Positions 36,520-46,046 of a stretch of 64,000 bases of DNA are shown one piece after another. The translations under genes and the position numbers were made by a program. Numbering within the stretch: position 1 is the first letter of the stretch; the number at the start of each line of letters is the position of its first letter. The notes below the pieces were generated by a model. It had not been told where the DNA came from and made no database searches. It was given only the letters and a program-made list of their open reading frames with translations. This DNA comes from Planotetraspora thailandica (GTDB lineage Bacteria > Actinomycetota > Actinomycetes > Streptosporangiales > Streptosporangiaceae). The stretch is from positions 62,001 through 126,000 of the forward strand of contig NZ_BOOR01000021.1 of NCBI RefSeq assembly GCF_016863335.1, written 5' to 3'.

Positions 36520-38637
36520 CTACCCGATCGGGCGGACCGACGCGAAGACGGTGTTGATGTCGGGCAGGAGGTTGTCCTTGAGCCCGGGAACCGACACGTA
36601 GACGATCGAGGGCACGTCCTTGCCGACGTCGAGCGCGGCCACGGCCACCGTGGTGACCTCCTGGTCGACAGTGACCTTGTACGTCACGAGGAGACCGTTC
36701 AGGCCGTTGTGCGAGTAGCGCTGCTGCGCGAGCTTGGCGGCCTTGTTCCCCTTGGGGAACAACGACTGGCGTGCCGTGGTCATCACTGCGGCGACCACCG
36801 GGGAGAGCTTGTTCGGCGAGGTGTACTTCGCCGACAGCGACTGGGGCAACGGGCCCGACATCACCTGTGCGTACTCGCGCTTGCCCGCCGTGGTCACGCC
36901 CGCGGAGACGAACTGCCGCGTCGTGAAACCGTACGCGGTCTGCGCGCCGGTGGTGTCCACCCGCCAGGGGCCGCCGAGCTTGGGCAGCGAGATGGCGGCC
37001 TCGGTGTCGTTCACCTTGCCCCTGACCGGGGAGGGCTTGCCGGTGAACGCGGCCAGAGCCGGGAACTGCGCCGTCGGCTTGGCCGAGGTCGCCGACGTGG
37101 ACGGCTTGGGGGTGGGCGCCGAGGCGCCGGCGCTGTCACCGGAGCTGAGCGGTCCGGCAAGGAAGGCCCAGACCACGATGCCGATCAATGCGAGGAGCAC
37201 GGTCACCACCAGGGCGATCACCCAGATGGGCCGGCCCTGCTCCTCGTCGTCGTATTCATCCGACTGGTATTCGTCGCCGAAGACCGTGTCCCACAGCTCC
37301 TGCTGCCGGTGCGCGGGCGGCGTCTTCGGGCCGCTGATCTGCCCCGCCGTCACGAATGGCTTGTACGGATCCGCCCCCTGGTCCTGGGAGGCAGGGGCCT
37401 GCTGCGCGGGATCGGCCGACGTCCCAGACCATGCGGGCGTCGCCTGCCCGGGCGTGGCGAACCCCCGGTCGAACGCGTCGGGTACGGCGGGAGCGGCGGG
37501 GGACGAGCCGGGCACCGGCCACGGCGGGGCGGCCGCGCCCGCGGCGTCCTGCGTGGGCGCGCCGGAAACGGGGGCGTCCAAGGCGGAGGTACCCGAGGCG
37601 AATGCGCCGGCCGAGGGGGTGGCCCAGGCGGAGGTGGAGGCGGCCGAGCGAGACCAGGTGGACTCGGTGGTCGCGGCCGACGTCCCGGTGCCCGGCCATG
37701 CGGCGTCGGCGGACGACGTCCCGGTTCCCGGCCATGCGGGCTCGCTCGGGCCGGAGCCCGAGCTGGATCCGGGCCAGGCCGTGTCAGCCGGCGCAGCGGG
37801 TGACCCCGAGGCCGGCCATGCCGTGTCGGACGAAGATCCCGAGCTGGACCATCCGGTGTCGTCCAGCCTGGCGGGCGAGCTCCACGCAGAGTCGGCGGGC
37901 TCCTGCTGTGCTCCCCGTGCCGTGTCGGCCGCCCTTGAGGTGGCACCCGTGTCAGACCATGCCGTGCCGGCGGAGCCGCCGCCCCCGAGGGGGTCGGACC
38001 GGAGTGGGTCCGACCGGAGTGAGTCGGGGCTCAGCGAATTGGAACCGAGAGGGTCCAACCCGAGAGGGTCGGAACCGAAGGGCTCGACGGGGCGCTTGGG
38101 CGTCCACACATCGGCCAGCTCGCTCGGGCGGCGCGCGGGCTCGGGGGGCGCGGGCGGAGTGGCCGGCATCCACGCGGTGTCGCCCGGCGCGGACGACGGC
38201 TCGGGCCATGGGGAACCGGACGGTGATTGGGAGCCGGGCCGGGCCGATTCGGACGGCGACGCGCCTGGCCAGGAGGGTCCCGAGTTCTCGGACCCGGGCC
38301 AGTCAGGGGTGGCGCGGGTGATTGGGGCCGCGGGCCGCGCGGCCGCGGGGCCGGGTTCGCCGAAGGGGGGCGCGGGGCTGGCGAACGGTGAGGCCGAAGG
38401 TGCTGAGGGGACCTCGGGCCAGCCCGGAGGCATCTCCGGCCATGATGCTTCGCGTGGCTCGTCGCGGTCCGAGGGCATGCGACCTCCCGAAATCATGCCC
38501 GGATTGTGGGTGCTTGGCATGTTCTCATGCGGCGTGGGGGTTGCCGCAGCGAAACCGGAGAATGCACCACGAAACTGCTCCCCTGTGGGATCGGTGGGCG
38601 GATCCTGCATGGGGAGGTCCGGGAAGGGGTTTGCCAC
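36520..38637 (-). CDS. large membrane-anchored protein with disordered Trp-Pro-Gly repeats
   Basis: A 705-residue protein of unknown function. Residues 1-450 are low complexity and presumably cytoplasmic and disordered: repeated AWPG(T/S) units about every 10 to 20 residues, and a block of SDPLG/SNSLS/SDPLR repeats. Residues about 490-515 form one membrane span (GRPIWVIALVVTVLLALIGIVVWAFLAG). The extracytoplasmic 150-residue end shares its pattern with the protein at 12345 (KLGGPWRV, TRQ, IVYVSVPG, DINTVFASVRP). The layout suggests an envelope protein with a flexible internal scaffold. It is divergent from leuS. Confidence 0.75.
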   Translation of the reverse strand: MANPFPDLPMQDPPTDPTGEQFRGAFSGFAAATPTPHENMPSTHNPGMISGGRMPSDRDEPREASWPEMPPGWPEVPSAPSASPFASPAPPFGEPGPAAARPAAPITRATPDWPGSENSGPSWPGASPSESARPGSQSPSGSPWPEPSSAPGDTAWMPATPPAPPEPARRPSELADVWTPKRPVEPFGSDPLGLDPLGSNSLSPDSLRSDPLRSDPLGGGGSAGTAWSDTGATSRAADTARGAQQEPADSAWSSPARLDDTGWSSSGSSSDTAWPASGSPAAPADTAWPGSSSGSGPSEPAWPGTGTSSADAAWPGTGTSAATTESTWSRSAASTSAWATPSAGAFASGTSALDAPVSGAPTQDAAGAAAPPWPVPGSSPAAPAVPDAFDRGFATPGQATPAWSGTSADPAQQAPASQDQGADPYKPFVTAGQISGPKTPPAHRQQELWDTVFGDEYQSDEYDDEEQGRPIWVIALVVTVLLALIGIVVWAFLAGPLSSGDSAGASAPTPKPSTSATSAKPTAQFPALAAFTGKPSPVRGKVNDTEAAISLPKLGGPWRVDTTGAQTAYGFTTRQFVSAGVTTAGKREYAQVMSGPLPQSLSAKYTSPNKLSPVVAAVMTTARQSLFPKGNKAAKLAQQRYSHNGLNGLLVTYKVTVDQEVTTVAVAALDVGKDVPSIVYVSVPGLKDNLLPDINTVFASVRPIG

Positions 38638-38911
38638 AGCGAAGACAGTAGACTAACGGGACATAAGAGGTGACTACGGATCTGTCACCATCGGGCATCG
38701 CGCGTTGACTTGCATGGTCAGGCCCCGATTATCCGACGGCGACCGCATTGTTGTCTGCGCTACGCTGGACTCGCGTGCCGAAACCCTGCTTTAGGCAGCT
38801 GTCCGAGTCGGCATGACACGCGGAAACGCAGGCTGCCCCTCGTGTGGAGCGGGGGGCTCCGTCATGAGCAGGCGCCTTCATCAACGATCAGTCGCCTGGC
38901 GAGGAGTGGAA

Positions 38912-41374
38912 GTGGACGAGCCGGTGTACGACCCGCAGGCACTGCAGGCCAAGTGGCTGCAGCGGTGGGAGGAGCTGAAGCCCTTCGCCGCGGCGGAGGA
39001 CGCCGCCGACACCAGGCCGCGCACGTACATGCTCGACATGTTCCCCTACCCCTCGGGTGACCTTCACATGGGCCACGGCGAGGTCTTCGCCATCGGTGAC
39101 GTCGTCGCGCGGTACTGGATGCAGCGGGGCGACAACGTCCTGCACCCGATCGGATGGGACTCCTTCGGCCTGCCCGCGGAGAACGCGGCGATCAAGCGCA
39201 ACGCGCACCCCGCCGAGTGGACCTACGCGAACATCGAGACCCAGGCCACCTCGTTCAAGCGGTACGGCATCTCCTTCGACTGGTCCCGCCGCCTGCACAC
39301 CAGCGACCCGGAGTACTACCGCTGGAACCAGTGGCTGTTCAACCGCTTCTTCGAGCGCGGCCTGGCCTACCGCAAGGGCGGCCTGGTCAACTGGTGCCCG
39401 AACGACCAGACGGTGCTGGCCAACGAGCAGGTCGTCGCGGGCCGATGCGAGCGGTGCGGATTCGAGGTGGTCCGCCGCGAGCTGACGCAGTGGTACTTCA
39501 AGATCACCGAGTACGCCGACCGGCTGCTCGACGACATGGCGCAGCTGGAGGGCGGCTGGCCCGAGCGCGTGCTGACCATGCAGCGCAACTGGATCGGCCG
39601 CTCCACGGGCGCCGACGTCCAGTTCCAGATCGAGGGCCGCGACGAGCCCGTCACCGTCTACACCACCCGCCCTGACACCCTGTACGGTGCGACGTTCTTC
39701 GTCGTCGCCGCGGACGCGCCGCTGGCCGAGGAGATCGTCACCCCTGACCGGCGTGAGGCGCTCGACGCCTACCGGTCCGAGGTCGCCAAGCTCTCCGACA
39801 TCGAGCGGCTGTCCACCGAGAAGGAGAAGACCGGAGTCTTCCTGGGGACGTACGCGATCAACCCGGTCAACGGGGAGCGCATTCCGGTCTGGGCGGCCGA
39901 CTACGTGCTGTCCGACTACGGCCATGGCGCGATCATGGCGGTGCCCGCGCACGACCAGCGCGACCTCGACTTCGCGGTGAAGTTCGGCCTGCCCGTCAAG
40001 GTCGTGGTGCACACCGGTATGGCCGACCCTGGCGAGACCGGCATCGCGACCCCGGGTGAGGGCACGCTGGTGAACTCCGGGCCGCTGGACGGCCTGTCCA
40101 AGGCCGAGGGCATCGCGCGGATCATCGAGATCCTGGCCGAGCGCGGCACCGGCAAGGCGACCGTCAACTTCCGCCTGCGCGACTGGCTGCTGTCGCGCCA
40201 GCGCTTCTGGGGCACGCCGATCCCGATCATCCACTGCCCCGACTGCGGCGAGGTGCCGGTGCCGGACGAGCAGCTGCCCGTCACGCTGCCCGACCTGCGC
40301 GGCGCCGACCTCAAGCCCAAGGGTGTCTCGCCGCTGGCCGCCGCCACCGACTGGGTCAACGTCGAGTGCCCCAAGTGCGGCGGGCCCGCGCAGCGGGACA
40401 CCGACACCATGGACACCTTCGTCGACTCGTCGTGGTACTTCCTGCGTTATGTCGACCCGCACTACGAGGACGGGCCGTTCGACGTCGAGAAGGTCCGCAA
40501 GTGGGGCCCGATTGACCAGTACGTCGGCGGTGTCGAGCACGCGGTGCTGCACCTGCTGTATTCGCGGTTCTTCACCAAGGTCCTGCACGACATGGGCATG
40601 GTCGACTTCACCGAGCCGTTCGTGCGCCTGCTGAACCAGGGTCAGGTGATCAACCGAGGCAAGGCGATGTCCAAGTCGCTGGGCAACGGCGTCGACCTGG
40701 GCCAGCAGATCGACTCCTTCGGCGTGGACGCCGTCCGGCTGACCATGGTGTTCGCCGGGCCGCCCGAGGACGACATCGACTGGGCCGACGTGTCGCCCGC
40801 CGCGTCGCAGAAGTTCCTGGCGCGTGCGTTCCGGGTGATGGCCGAGGCGGGCGCCGCCTCCGCGCCCGGCGCCGACCCCGCGACCGGTGACGTCGAGTTG
40901 CGCAAGGTGACCCACCGGACCATCGACGAGGTCACCAAGCTGGTCGAGACCTACCGCTTCAACGTCGCGGTCGCCCGCATGATGGAGCTGACGTCGGCCG
41001 TCCGCAAGGCGATCGACTCCGGCCCCGGTGCCGCCGATCCCGCCGTGCGCGAGGCCGCCGAGACGCTGGCCGTCATGCTCTCGCTGGTCGCGCCGTACGT
41101 CTCGGAGGAGGGCTGGGAGCGGCTCGGGCACGGGCCGTCGATCGTGAGGGCCGGTTGGCCGTCCGCCGACCCCGCGCTGCTGGTCCGCGAGTCGGTCACC
41201 GCCGTCGTCCAGGTGGCCGGGAAGGTGCGCGACCGTCTGGAGGTCTCCCCGGAGATCTCCGAGGACGATCTGCGCGAGCTGGCGCTGGCCTCCGACAAGG
41301 TCGCGCCGTATCTCGATGGCGATCCCCGCAAGGTGATCGTGCGCGCTCCCAAGCTGGTCAACATCGTCCCCTGA
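38912..41374 (+). CDS. leuS: leucyl-tRNA synthetase
   Basis: An 820-residue class I synthetase charging tRNA-Leu. [17 protein letters not shown] holds the HIGH signature (HMGH) and KAMSKSLGN the KMSKS signature. A CP1 editing domain is present ([23 protein letters not shown] with its Thr-rich and Asp motifs), and the Zn region has [15 protein letters not shown] and CPKCGGPAQ. The GTG at 38912 is chosen for GAGGAG six bases upstream; ATG 38864 or 38813 would lengthen it without a ribosome site. The 274 bases before it contain divergent promoters with a TTGACT near 38706; I found no T-box. Confidence 0.95.
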   Translation: MDEPVYDPQALQAKWLQRWEELKPFAAAEDAADTRPRTYMLDMFPYPSGDLHMGHGEVFAIGDVVARYWMQRGDNVLHPIGWDSFGLPAENAAIKRNAHPAEWTYANIETQATSFKRYGISFDWSRRLHTSDPEYYRWNQWLFNRFFERGLAYRKGGLVNWCPNDQTVLANEQVVAGRCERCGFEVVRRELTQWYFKITEYADRLLDDMAQLEGGWPERVLTMQRNWIGRSTGADVQFQIEGRDEPVTVYTTRPDTLYGATFFVVAADAPLAEEIVTPDRREALDAYRSEVAKLSDIERLSTEKEKTGVFLGTYAINPVNGERIPVWAADYVLSDYGHGAIMAVPAHDQRDLDFAVKFGLPVKVVVHTGMADPGETGIATPGEGTLVNSGPLDGLSKAEGIARIIEILAERGTGKATVNFRLRDWLLSRQRFWGTPIPIIHCPDCGEVPVPDEQLPVTLPDLRGADLKPKGVSPLAAATDWVNVECPKCGGPAQRDTDTMDTFVDSSWYFLRYVDPHYEDGPFDVEKVRKWGPIDQYVGGVEHAVLHLLYSRFFTKVLHDMGMVDFTEPFVRLLNQGQVINRGKAMSKSLGNGVDLGQQIDSFGVDAVRLTMVFAGPPEDDIDWADVSPAASQKFLARAFRVMAEAGAASAPGADPATGDVELRKVTHRTIDEVTKLVETYRFNVAVARMMELTSAVRKAIDSGPGAADPAVREAAETLAVMLSLVAPYVSEEGWERLGHGPSIVRAGWPSADPALLVRESVTAVVQVAGKVRDRLEVSPEISEDDLRELALASDKVAPYLDGDPRKVIVRAPKLVNIVP

Positions 41375-41420
41375 CGCCCACCGCGTCACGATGTGCTCCT
41401 CGCCATTCTGACAGGCCCAT

Positions 41421-41460
41421 CTCGTACGGCCGGCGCCGCTCCTGTGGCCGGCCGTACGAG
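41421..41460 (+). terminator. leuS terminator
   Basis: CTCGTACGGCCGGC (41421-41434) and GCCGGCCGTACGAG (41447-41460) form a perfect 14-bp stem around a 12-base loop, 47 bases after the leuS stop. Confidence 0.8.
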
Positions 41461-41576
41461 CATGCGCTCTTGAGAGCGTCATATATGCCGTGATGTCATG
41501 GCGATGTCGTGCTCTTTCGGGGGATGGGGCGCAGGCCTCAGGGGGCGAATCAGAGCATCGGCCCGAGGGGTGACGC

Positions 41577-43940
41577 GTGCGCGTTCGCTGGCTGCGCGGT
41601 GGGGGATTCGGAACGTCCAAGGCCATGCGCGCCGACCGGCGCATGCTGGACGCGGTACGCGGCTTCGAGGCCGCCATGGAGGCCCGGTCGGACGAAGAGT
41701 TGCGGCGGCTCACCGAGCTCTTCCGGCGGCGGGTGGCCGAGGGCGAGCCGTTGGACACGCTGCTGCCCGAGGCGTTCGCCACGGTCAGGGAGGCGGCGCG
41801 CCGGGAGTCGGACGTCGACGTCACCGACGCCCACCTGCGGGGAGCGGCGGCTCTGCACCGGGGTCTGATCGCGGAGATGCACCCCGCCGAGGAGCCGATG
41901 ACGGCCATGGTGCCGGCCGCCTACCTCAACGCCCTGACCGGGGAGCCCGTGCACGTGCTGACCCGGGACGAGTTCACGGCCCGGCGTCACGCGACCCGTC
42001 TCGGCGGCGTCCTGGAGCGTCTGGGCCTCGAGACCGGCGTGCTGATAGGCGATATGACGAGAGAGGCCCGTCGCGCCGCTTATGTGGCCGATGTCGTGTT
42101 CGGTGTGACCTTCCGATTCTGCTCCGACTATCTCAGCGACAACCTGGTCATGGCAGAAGACGAGCGGGTGCAGCGGGGCCTCGGGTTCGCGGTGGTCGAC
42201 GAGGCCGGGGCGCTCATGATCGACGACGTGCAGACGACGACTGTGGTCTCCGAGATCGGCGACGCGCCTTCCCCGTGGATCAAGACTTTCGCCTGGGTCG
42301 CGGCCGGATTGCGCCGGGACGTCGACTACCAGGTCGTCGAAAAGGAAAGCCGGGTGACGGTATCCGAAGCGGGCATCAAGCGGGCCGAGAGCCTGCTCGG
42401 CATCGATGACCTCTACAACCCGAACTACGGCCTGCTCGTCCGCTTCCTGGAGTCGTCTTTGGAGGCGAAGGAGCTTTACCACGCCGGTGAGCACTATGTC
42501 GTTCACGATGGCGCGGTGGTCAAGCTCGACCAGAAGAGCGGAACGCTGGATCTCACCTTCCACTTCGGCGACGGTCTCCATCGGGCGATCGAGGCCAAGG
42601 AAGGACTCCCCGTGAGCCAGGACCGGCAGACGGGGGCCGAGATCACCAGGTGGGCCTACTTTCGCCTGTACGACAAACTGGCGGGGCTCACCGGCTCGGT
42701 GAGCACGGATCGGGATCTCTACCGTCTCCTCTACCGGTTGGACGTGACCGTGATCCCGCCGCAGGTGCCCCTCCTCCGGGTCGATCAGGCAGATCTCTTC
42801 TGCCGCTCGGATGAGGTGAAGTGGAGGGGGATCGCCGACCTCGTCGCAGAACGGCATCTGCGAGGCCAGCCCGTTCTGGTGGATGTGACCTCCGACGAGA
42901 ATGCCGACATGCTGGGCGCGATGCTGGAGGCCAGGCAGGTCGCGTACCGGAGTACGGCCGGTCTCACCCCGGAGGAGGAAGCCGAGATCCTGGCGGGAGT
43001 GGGCGCACGAGCGGCCGTCACCATCGTGGTGAACGCCCCTTATCGGGCGACGCATATCAGGCTGGGCGACGCCGCCTCCACCGCGGAGGATCGCGACGAG
43101 CTGATCGAGCTCGGGGGTCTGCTGGTCATCGGATCAGAGCGGCGGCTGCTACGGCGGGACGATGAGCTGCTCGCGCAGCTGGCCGGGAATCCGGGCGAGC
43201 CGGGAGAGACCCGGTTCTTCATGGCCCCGAAAGATCCGCTCCTGGTGAAGGAGAAGATGCCGCCGTCGGGTCTCATGCCAGACGAGCCCATGTACGGCGC
43301 GCCGCTTTCGCGAGCGTCGTTGAAGATCCAGAAAAATTATGCCGCCCTGCTGGGGGAGAAGTACAAGGAGATGCTGAGCCAGTACGAAATCGACGAAGCT
43401 CATCGAGCCGAGGTCTACCGGTGGCGTAACCAGGTCTTGAGCGGGGAGGATCTCGACGCTGAGATCCGCGGTCATCTGACGGCTGTCCTGGACCGGTATG
43501 TGAGCAGGTTTCTCCAAGGCGTCTCACCGTGGGCGTGGCAGCTCGACGAATTGCGCACGGCGCTGCGGAACCTGCTGGGCAGGCGGGTCGTGCTTCCGGA
43601 GGCGTCCGGCGATGTCACGTCCCAGCGCGACATACTGACGGCGGCCGTGAGACAGGCGGGGGAGCGCGCTCTTGCCGCCCGGATGGACGAGGTGGGAGCG
43701 GAAGACTGGCCCCGGATGCGACGGACGGTGCTGGTGGGCGCCATCGACCTCCACTGGCGCAGGTTCCTCTCCGAGCAGCGGGATCTGTTGGAGGCGGTCA
43801 ATCTCGAAACGATCCACGGCGGCGACCCCCTCGCGCGTTACCGCAAGGACAGCGTCGATCGCTTCACCGCGATGACGCGGCTCATCGAGGAGAAGGCGAT
43901 TGAAGAGCTTTTCGCCGCCGAGGTCGAGTCGTCACAGTGA
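41577..43940 (+). CDS. SecA-like protein lacking ATPase motifs (pseudo-ATPase)
   Basis: A 787-residue homologue of SecA along nearly its whole length: SDEELRRLTELFRRR and LLPEAFATVREAARR at the start, YLNALTGEPVHVLT, FGDGLHRAIEAKEGLPV, YFRLYDKLAGLTG, RVDQADL and GQPVLVDVTSDEN in the middle, and DLHWRRFLSEQRDLLEAVN...GGDPLARYRKDSVDRF at the end. Yet the Walker A site, MKTGEGKT in SecA, reads MHPAEEPM (residues 101-108). The NMAGRGTDI motif reads NAPYRATHI. Walker B keeps Asp208-Glu209 but is DEAG instead of DEVD. The C-terminal zinc motif is absent. GTG 41577 has GAGGGG six bases upstream. ATP-driven transport is unlikely; a regulatory or scaffold role is inference. Confidence 0.87.
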   Translation: MRVRWLRGGGFGTSKAMRADRRMLDAVRGFEAAMEARSDEELRRLTELFRRRVAEGEPLDTLLPEAFATVREAARRESDVDVTDAHLRGAAALHRGLIAEMHPAEEPMTAMVPAAYLNALTGEPVHVLTRDEFTARRHATRLGGVLERLGLETGVLIGDMTREARRAAYVADVVFGVTFRFCSDYLSDNLVMAEDERVQRGLGFAVVDEAGALMIDDVQTTTVVSEIGDAPSPWIKTFAWVAAGLRRDVDYQVVEKESRVTVSEAGIKRAESLLGIDDLYNPNYGLLVRFLESSLEAKELYHAGEHYVVHDGAVVKLDQKSGTLDLTFHFGDGLHRAIEAKEGLPVSQDRQTGAEITRWAYFRLYDKLAGLTGSVSTDRDLYRLLYRLDVTVIPPQVPLLRVDQADLFCRSDEVKWRGIADLVAERHLRGQPVLVDVTSDENADMLGAMLEARQVAYRSTAGLTPEEEAEILAGVGARAAVTIVVNAPYRATHIRLGDAASTAEDRDELIELGGLLVIGSERRLLRRDDELLAQLAGNPGEPGETRFFMAPKDPLLVKEKMPPSGLMPDEPMYGAPLSRASLKIQKNYAALLGEKYKEMLSQYEIDEAHRAEVYRWRNQVLSGEDLDAEIRGHLTAVLDRYVSRFLQGVSPWAWQLDELRTALRNLLGRRVVLPEASGDVTSQRDILTAAVRQAGERALAARMDEVGAEDWPRMRRTVLVGAIDLHWRRFLSEQRDLLEAVNLETIHGGDPLARYRKDSVDRFTAMTRLIEEKAIEELFAAEVESSQ

Positions 43941-45032
43941 CGCCGAGATGCGTGCCAGCATCTCTTCGAGGATGGGAGCGGACGTGGCGAAGTTGAGCCG
44001 GGCATGCGTGGACGCGCCGCCGTACATCGTGCCGGGGTTGATCCGCACCCGCGCCTCCCGCTCGACGAACGCGGCGGCGTCGTCCCTGCCGAAGTCCAGC
44101 CACGCGAGGTAGGTCGCCTCCGGAATCCGGTAGCCCACCTGGGGCGAGAGCCGTTTGGCGACCAGTTGCCGGTTGCGGTCCAGGATCGTGAGCACCTCAC
44201 GCAGCCAGGCGTCGCCGTGCCGCCAGGCCGCGATCGTGGCCTCGACGCCCAGTATGCTCGCCGTGCCGTAGATCTTGGGCGGCTCCTTCGCCAGCGCTTC
44301 GCGTACGGCCCTGGCCCCCAGGTGGGCGACCGAACAGTGCAGACCTCCCATGTTGAACGCCTTGCTCGCCGAGGTGAGCGTGACGGTGCGCGCCGGAAGG
44401 ATCGTGGCGAAGGGGATGTGCACCGCCGGGGCGTAGATGAGCTCCGCGTGGATCTCGTCGGCGATGACCAGGGCGTCGTGCCGCTCGGCGTATTCGGCGA
44501 CCTCCGTCAACTCCGCACGGGTGAAGGAACGGCCCGACGGATTCTGCGGATTGACCAGGAGGACCACGGAGGCGGGCTCGTCCGGCATCTCGAACCGGCC
44601 GTCGGGCCCCATCGGGATCGGCAGCAGTCGCAGCCCCATGTCGGGGATCATCGGGAGGAAGGGGTCGTAGGCCGGCACGTGCATCGCAACGGTGTCCCCG
44701 GGCCGGGTGGTGAGACGCAGCACGACCTGGAGCGCCTGCGCGATGTCCGTGAAGGACCTGACCTGGCCGGGATCGAGTTGCCAGCCGTACCTGTTCGCCA
44801 TGCGCTCGGCGAACGCCTCGGCCAGCGGGGGGACATGGGGGTCGTCGACCCAGGTCGGGTAGCCGAGATCAGTCTCGACCCGGCGGAGGATGGCCTCACG
44901 CACTTCATCGGGAGGAGAGAAGTCCATGTCGGCGACCCATGCCGGGATCACGTCGGGCGGAGTGGTCACCCACTTGATCCCGTCGCGGGCACGGGCGTCG
45001 TCAAGGGTCAGGGAGTCGAGATCACGAGCCAT
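43932..45032 (-). CDS. MalY/PatB-type PLP-dependent C-S lyase or aminotransferase
   Basis: A 366-residue fold-type I PLP enzyme. The PLP lysine is in TLTSASKAFNMGGLH; VNPQNPSGRSFTR, VIADEIHAELIY and RINPGTMYG (Arg binding the carboxylate) are typical of the MalY/PatB class, which cleaves cystathionine and other C-S bonds. The opening KWVTTPPDVIPAWVADMDF is diagnostic. Its end overlaps the convergent SecA-like gene by nine bases. ATG 45032; a GTG two codons earlier is possible. Confidence 0.88.
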   Translation of the reverse strand: MARDLDSLTLDDARARDGIKWVTTPPDVIPAWVADMDFSPPDEVREAILRRVETDLGYPTWVDDPHVPPLAEAFAERMANRYGWQLDPGQVRSFTDIAQALQVVLRLTTRPGDTVAMHVPAYDPFLPMIPDMGLRLLPIPMGPDGRFEMPDEPASVVLLVNPQNPSGRSFTRAELTEVAEYAERHDALVIADEIHAELIYAPAVHIPFATILPARTVTLTSASKAFNMGGLHCSVAHLGARAVREALAKEPPKIYGTASILGVEATIAAWRHGDAWLREVLTILDRNRQLVAKRLSPQVGYRIPEATYLAWLDFGRDDAAAFVEREARVRINPGTMYGGASTHARLNFATSAPILEEMLARISASL

Positions 45033-45124
45033 GGACACACAACCTATTTCGTCTCTTTTGCAGCCGGAATAGGTTATTGCTCCGCGGGGGTGCGATCGAC
45101 TCCGCGGAGCTTGGCCGTACGTCC

Positions 45125-45835
45125 CTAGAGCTTGCGCAGGACTGCCGTCACCTTGCCGAGCACGGTCGCCTCGTCTCCGGGTATGGGCTCGTAGCTCGGG
45201 TTGTGCGGCACCAGCCACACGTGCCCGTCCTTGCGCTTGAAGGTCTTCACCGTGGCCTCTCCCTCGATCATGGCGGCCACGATGTCGCCGTTGTCGGCCA
45301 CGGGCTGCTGCCGTACGACGACCCAGTCGCCGTCGGCGATCGCCGCCTCGATCATCGAGTCGCCGGTCACCTGGAGCAGGAACAGCGTGCCCTCTCCGAC
45401 GAGCTGCTTGGGCAGCGCGAAGACGTCCTCGATGCTCTGCTCGGCCAGGATCGGGCCACCGGCGGCGATGCGGCCGACGAGCGGAACGTACGCCGCGGTC
45501 GGCCGGTTGAATCCGGCTTCCTCCTCCGCCGCGTCGGGATCCACCCACAGCACCGGCTCGCCGGGCAACCTGACCTCCAGTGCCCTGGGCCGGTGCGGGT
45601 CGCGCCGCAGGTAGCCCTTGCGCTGGAGCGCCGTCAGCTGGTGGGAAACGCTGGAGGTGCTGGTCAGCTGGACCGCCTCCCCGATCTCCCGCATGGACGG
45701 CGGGTAGCCGCGCTGCTGGACCGAGTCGCGGATCACCTCAAGGATCTTTCGCTGCCTCGGGGTGAGCCCAAGCGAGTCGCGCCTGCGAACCGCGAGATCG
45801 CTGACGCTCTCCGCCTGCTCAATTCGGTCGCTCAC
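45125..45835 (-). CDS. lexA: LexA repressor
   Basis: A 236-residue SOS repressor. The N-terminal winged helix ([33 protein letters not shown], quoted in part) binds the SOS box; the self-cleavage bond is Ala125-Gly126 in VGRIAAGGP, with Ser160 (GDSM) and Lys197 (ATVKTF) as the catalytic pair. GTG 45835 has AGAGGTGG nearby. Three SOS-box-like sites lie in the 211-base space to the divergent LysM gene, implying autoregulation and joint induction after DNA damage. Confidence 0.95.
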   Translation of the reverse strand: MSDRIEQAESVSDLAVRRRDSLGLTPRQRKILEVIRDSVQQRGYPPSMREIGEAVQLTSTSSVSHQLTALQRKGYLRRDPHRPRALEVRLPGEPVLWVDPDAAEEEAGFNRPTAAYVPLVGRIAAGGPILAEQSIEDVFALPKQLVGEGTLFLLQVTGDSMIEAAIADGDWVVVRQQPVADNGDIVAAMIEGEATVKTFKRKDGHVWLVPHNPSYEPIPGDEATVLGKVTAVLRKL

Positions 45836-45902
45836 GATGCCACCTCTCAATCCGTGTTCCTCAAGTCGCACAGAGCGACCGTACCTCGATTCAAGATCAT
45901 TA

Positions 45903-45918
45903 TCAAACAATTGTTCGA
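45903..45918. promoter_or_regulatory. SOS box 1 (LexA site)
   Basis: TCAAAC-AATT-GTTCGA matches the actinobacterial consensus TCGAAC-N4-GTTCGA at 11 of 12 defined positions, 68 bases upstream of lexA. Confidence 0.82.
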
Positions 45919-45954
45919 TTGTCCTCGAAATCGATGGTGCCGTGGTGTACAACA

Positions 45955-45970
45955 TCGTACGGGAGTTCGA
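45955..45970. promoter_or_regulatory. SOS box 2 (LexA site)
   Basis: TCGTAC-GGGA-GTTCGA, 11 of 12 consensus positions. It lies on the side of the LysM gene and directly abuts box 3. Confidence 0.72.
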
Positions 45971-45986
45971 TCGACATCGTGTTCGA
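45971..45986. promoter_or_regulatory. SOS-box-like site 3
   Basis: TCGACA-TCGT-GTTCGA, 10 of 12 positions. It is immediately adjacent to box 2, so two LexA dimers could bind side by side; a weaker candidate on its own. Confidence 0.5.
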
Positions 45987-46046
45987 TTTTCCGATCTTCT
46001 TCTCAACTGTGTCCGCGCAGCTCAGGAACAGTTAAGGGAGGCAGCC

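Noticed and set aside
38640-38911. T-box or leader attenuator before leuS
   Set aside because: No specifier loop, antiterminator bulge or terminator was recognised, and actinobacterial T-boxes are mainly known for ileS.
38888-41908. 1006-residue frame antisense to leuS
   Set aside because: It is a shadow of high-GC codon bias in leuS; the composition (Arg/His/Gly/Asp-rich) matches no family. The same holds for long antisense frames opposite nrdJ, guaB1, the CASTOR-like gene and others.
41577-43940. SecA-like gene as pseudogene
   Set aside because: The frame is intact for 787 codons, the start has a good ribosome site, and non-catalytic regions are well kept. Loss is focused on nucleotide-binding motifs, which suggests a changed function rather than decay.
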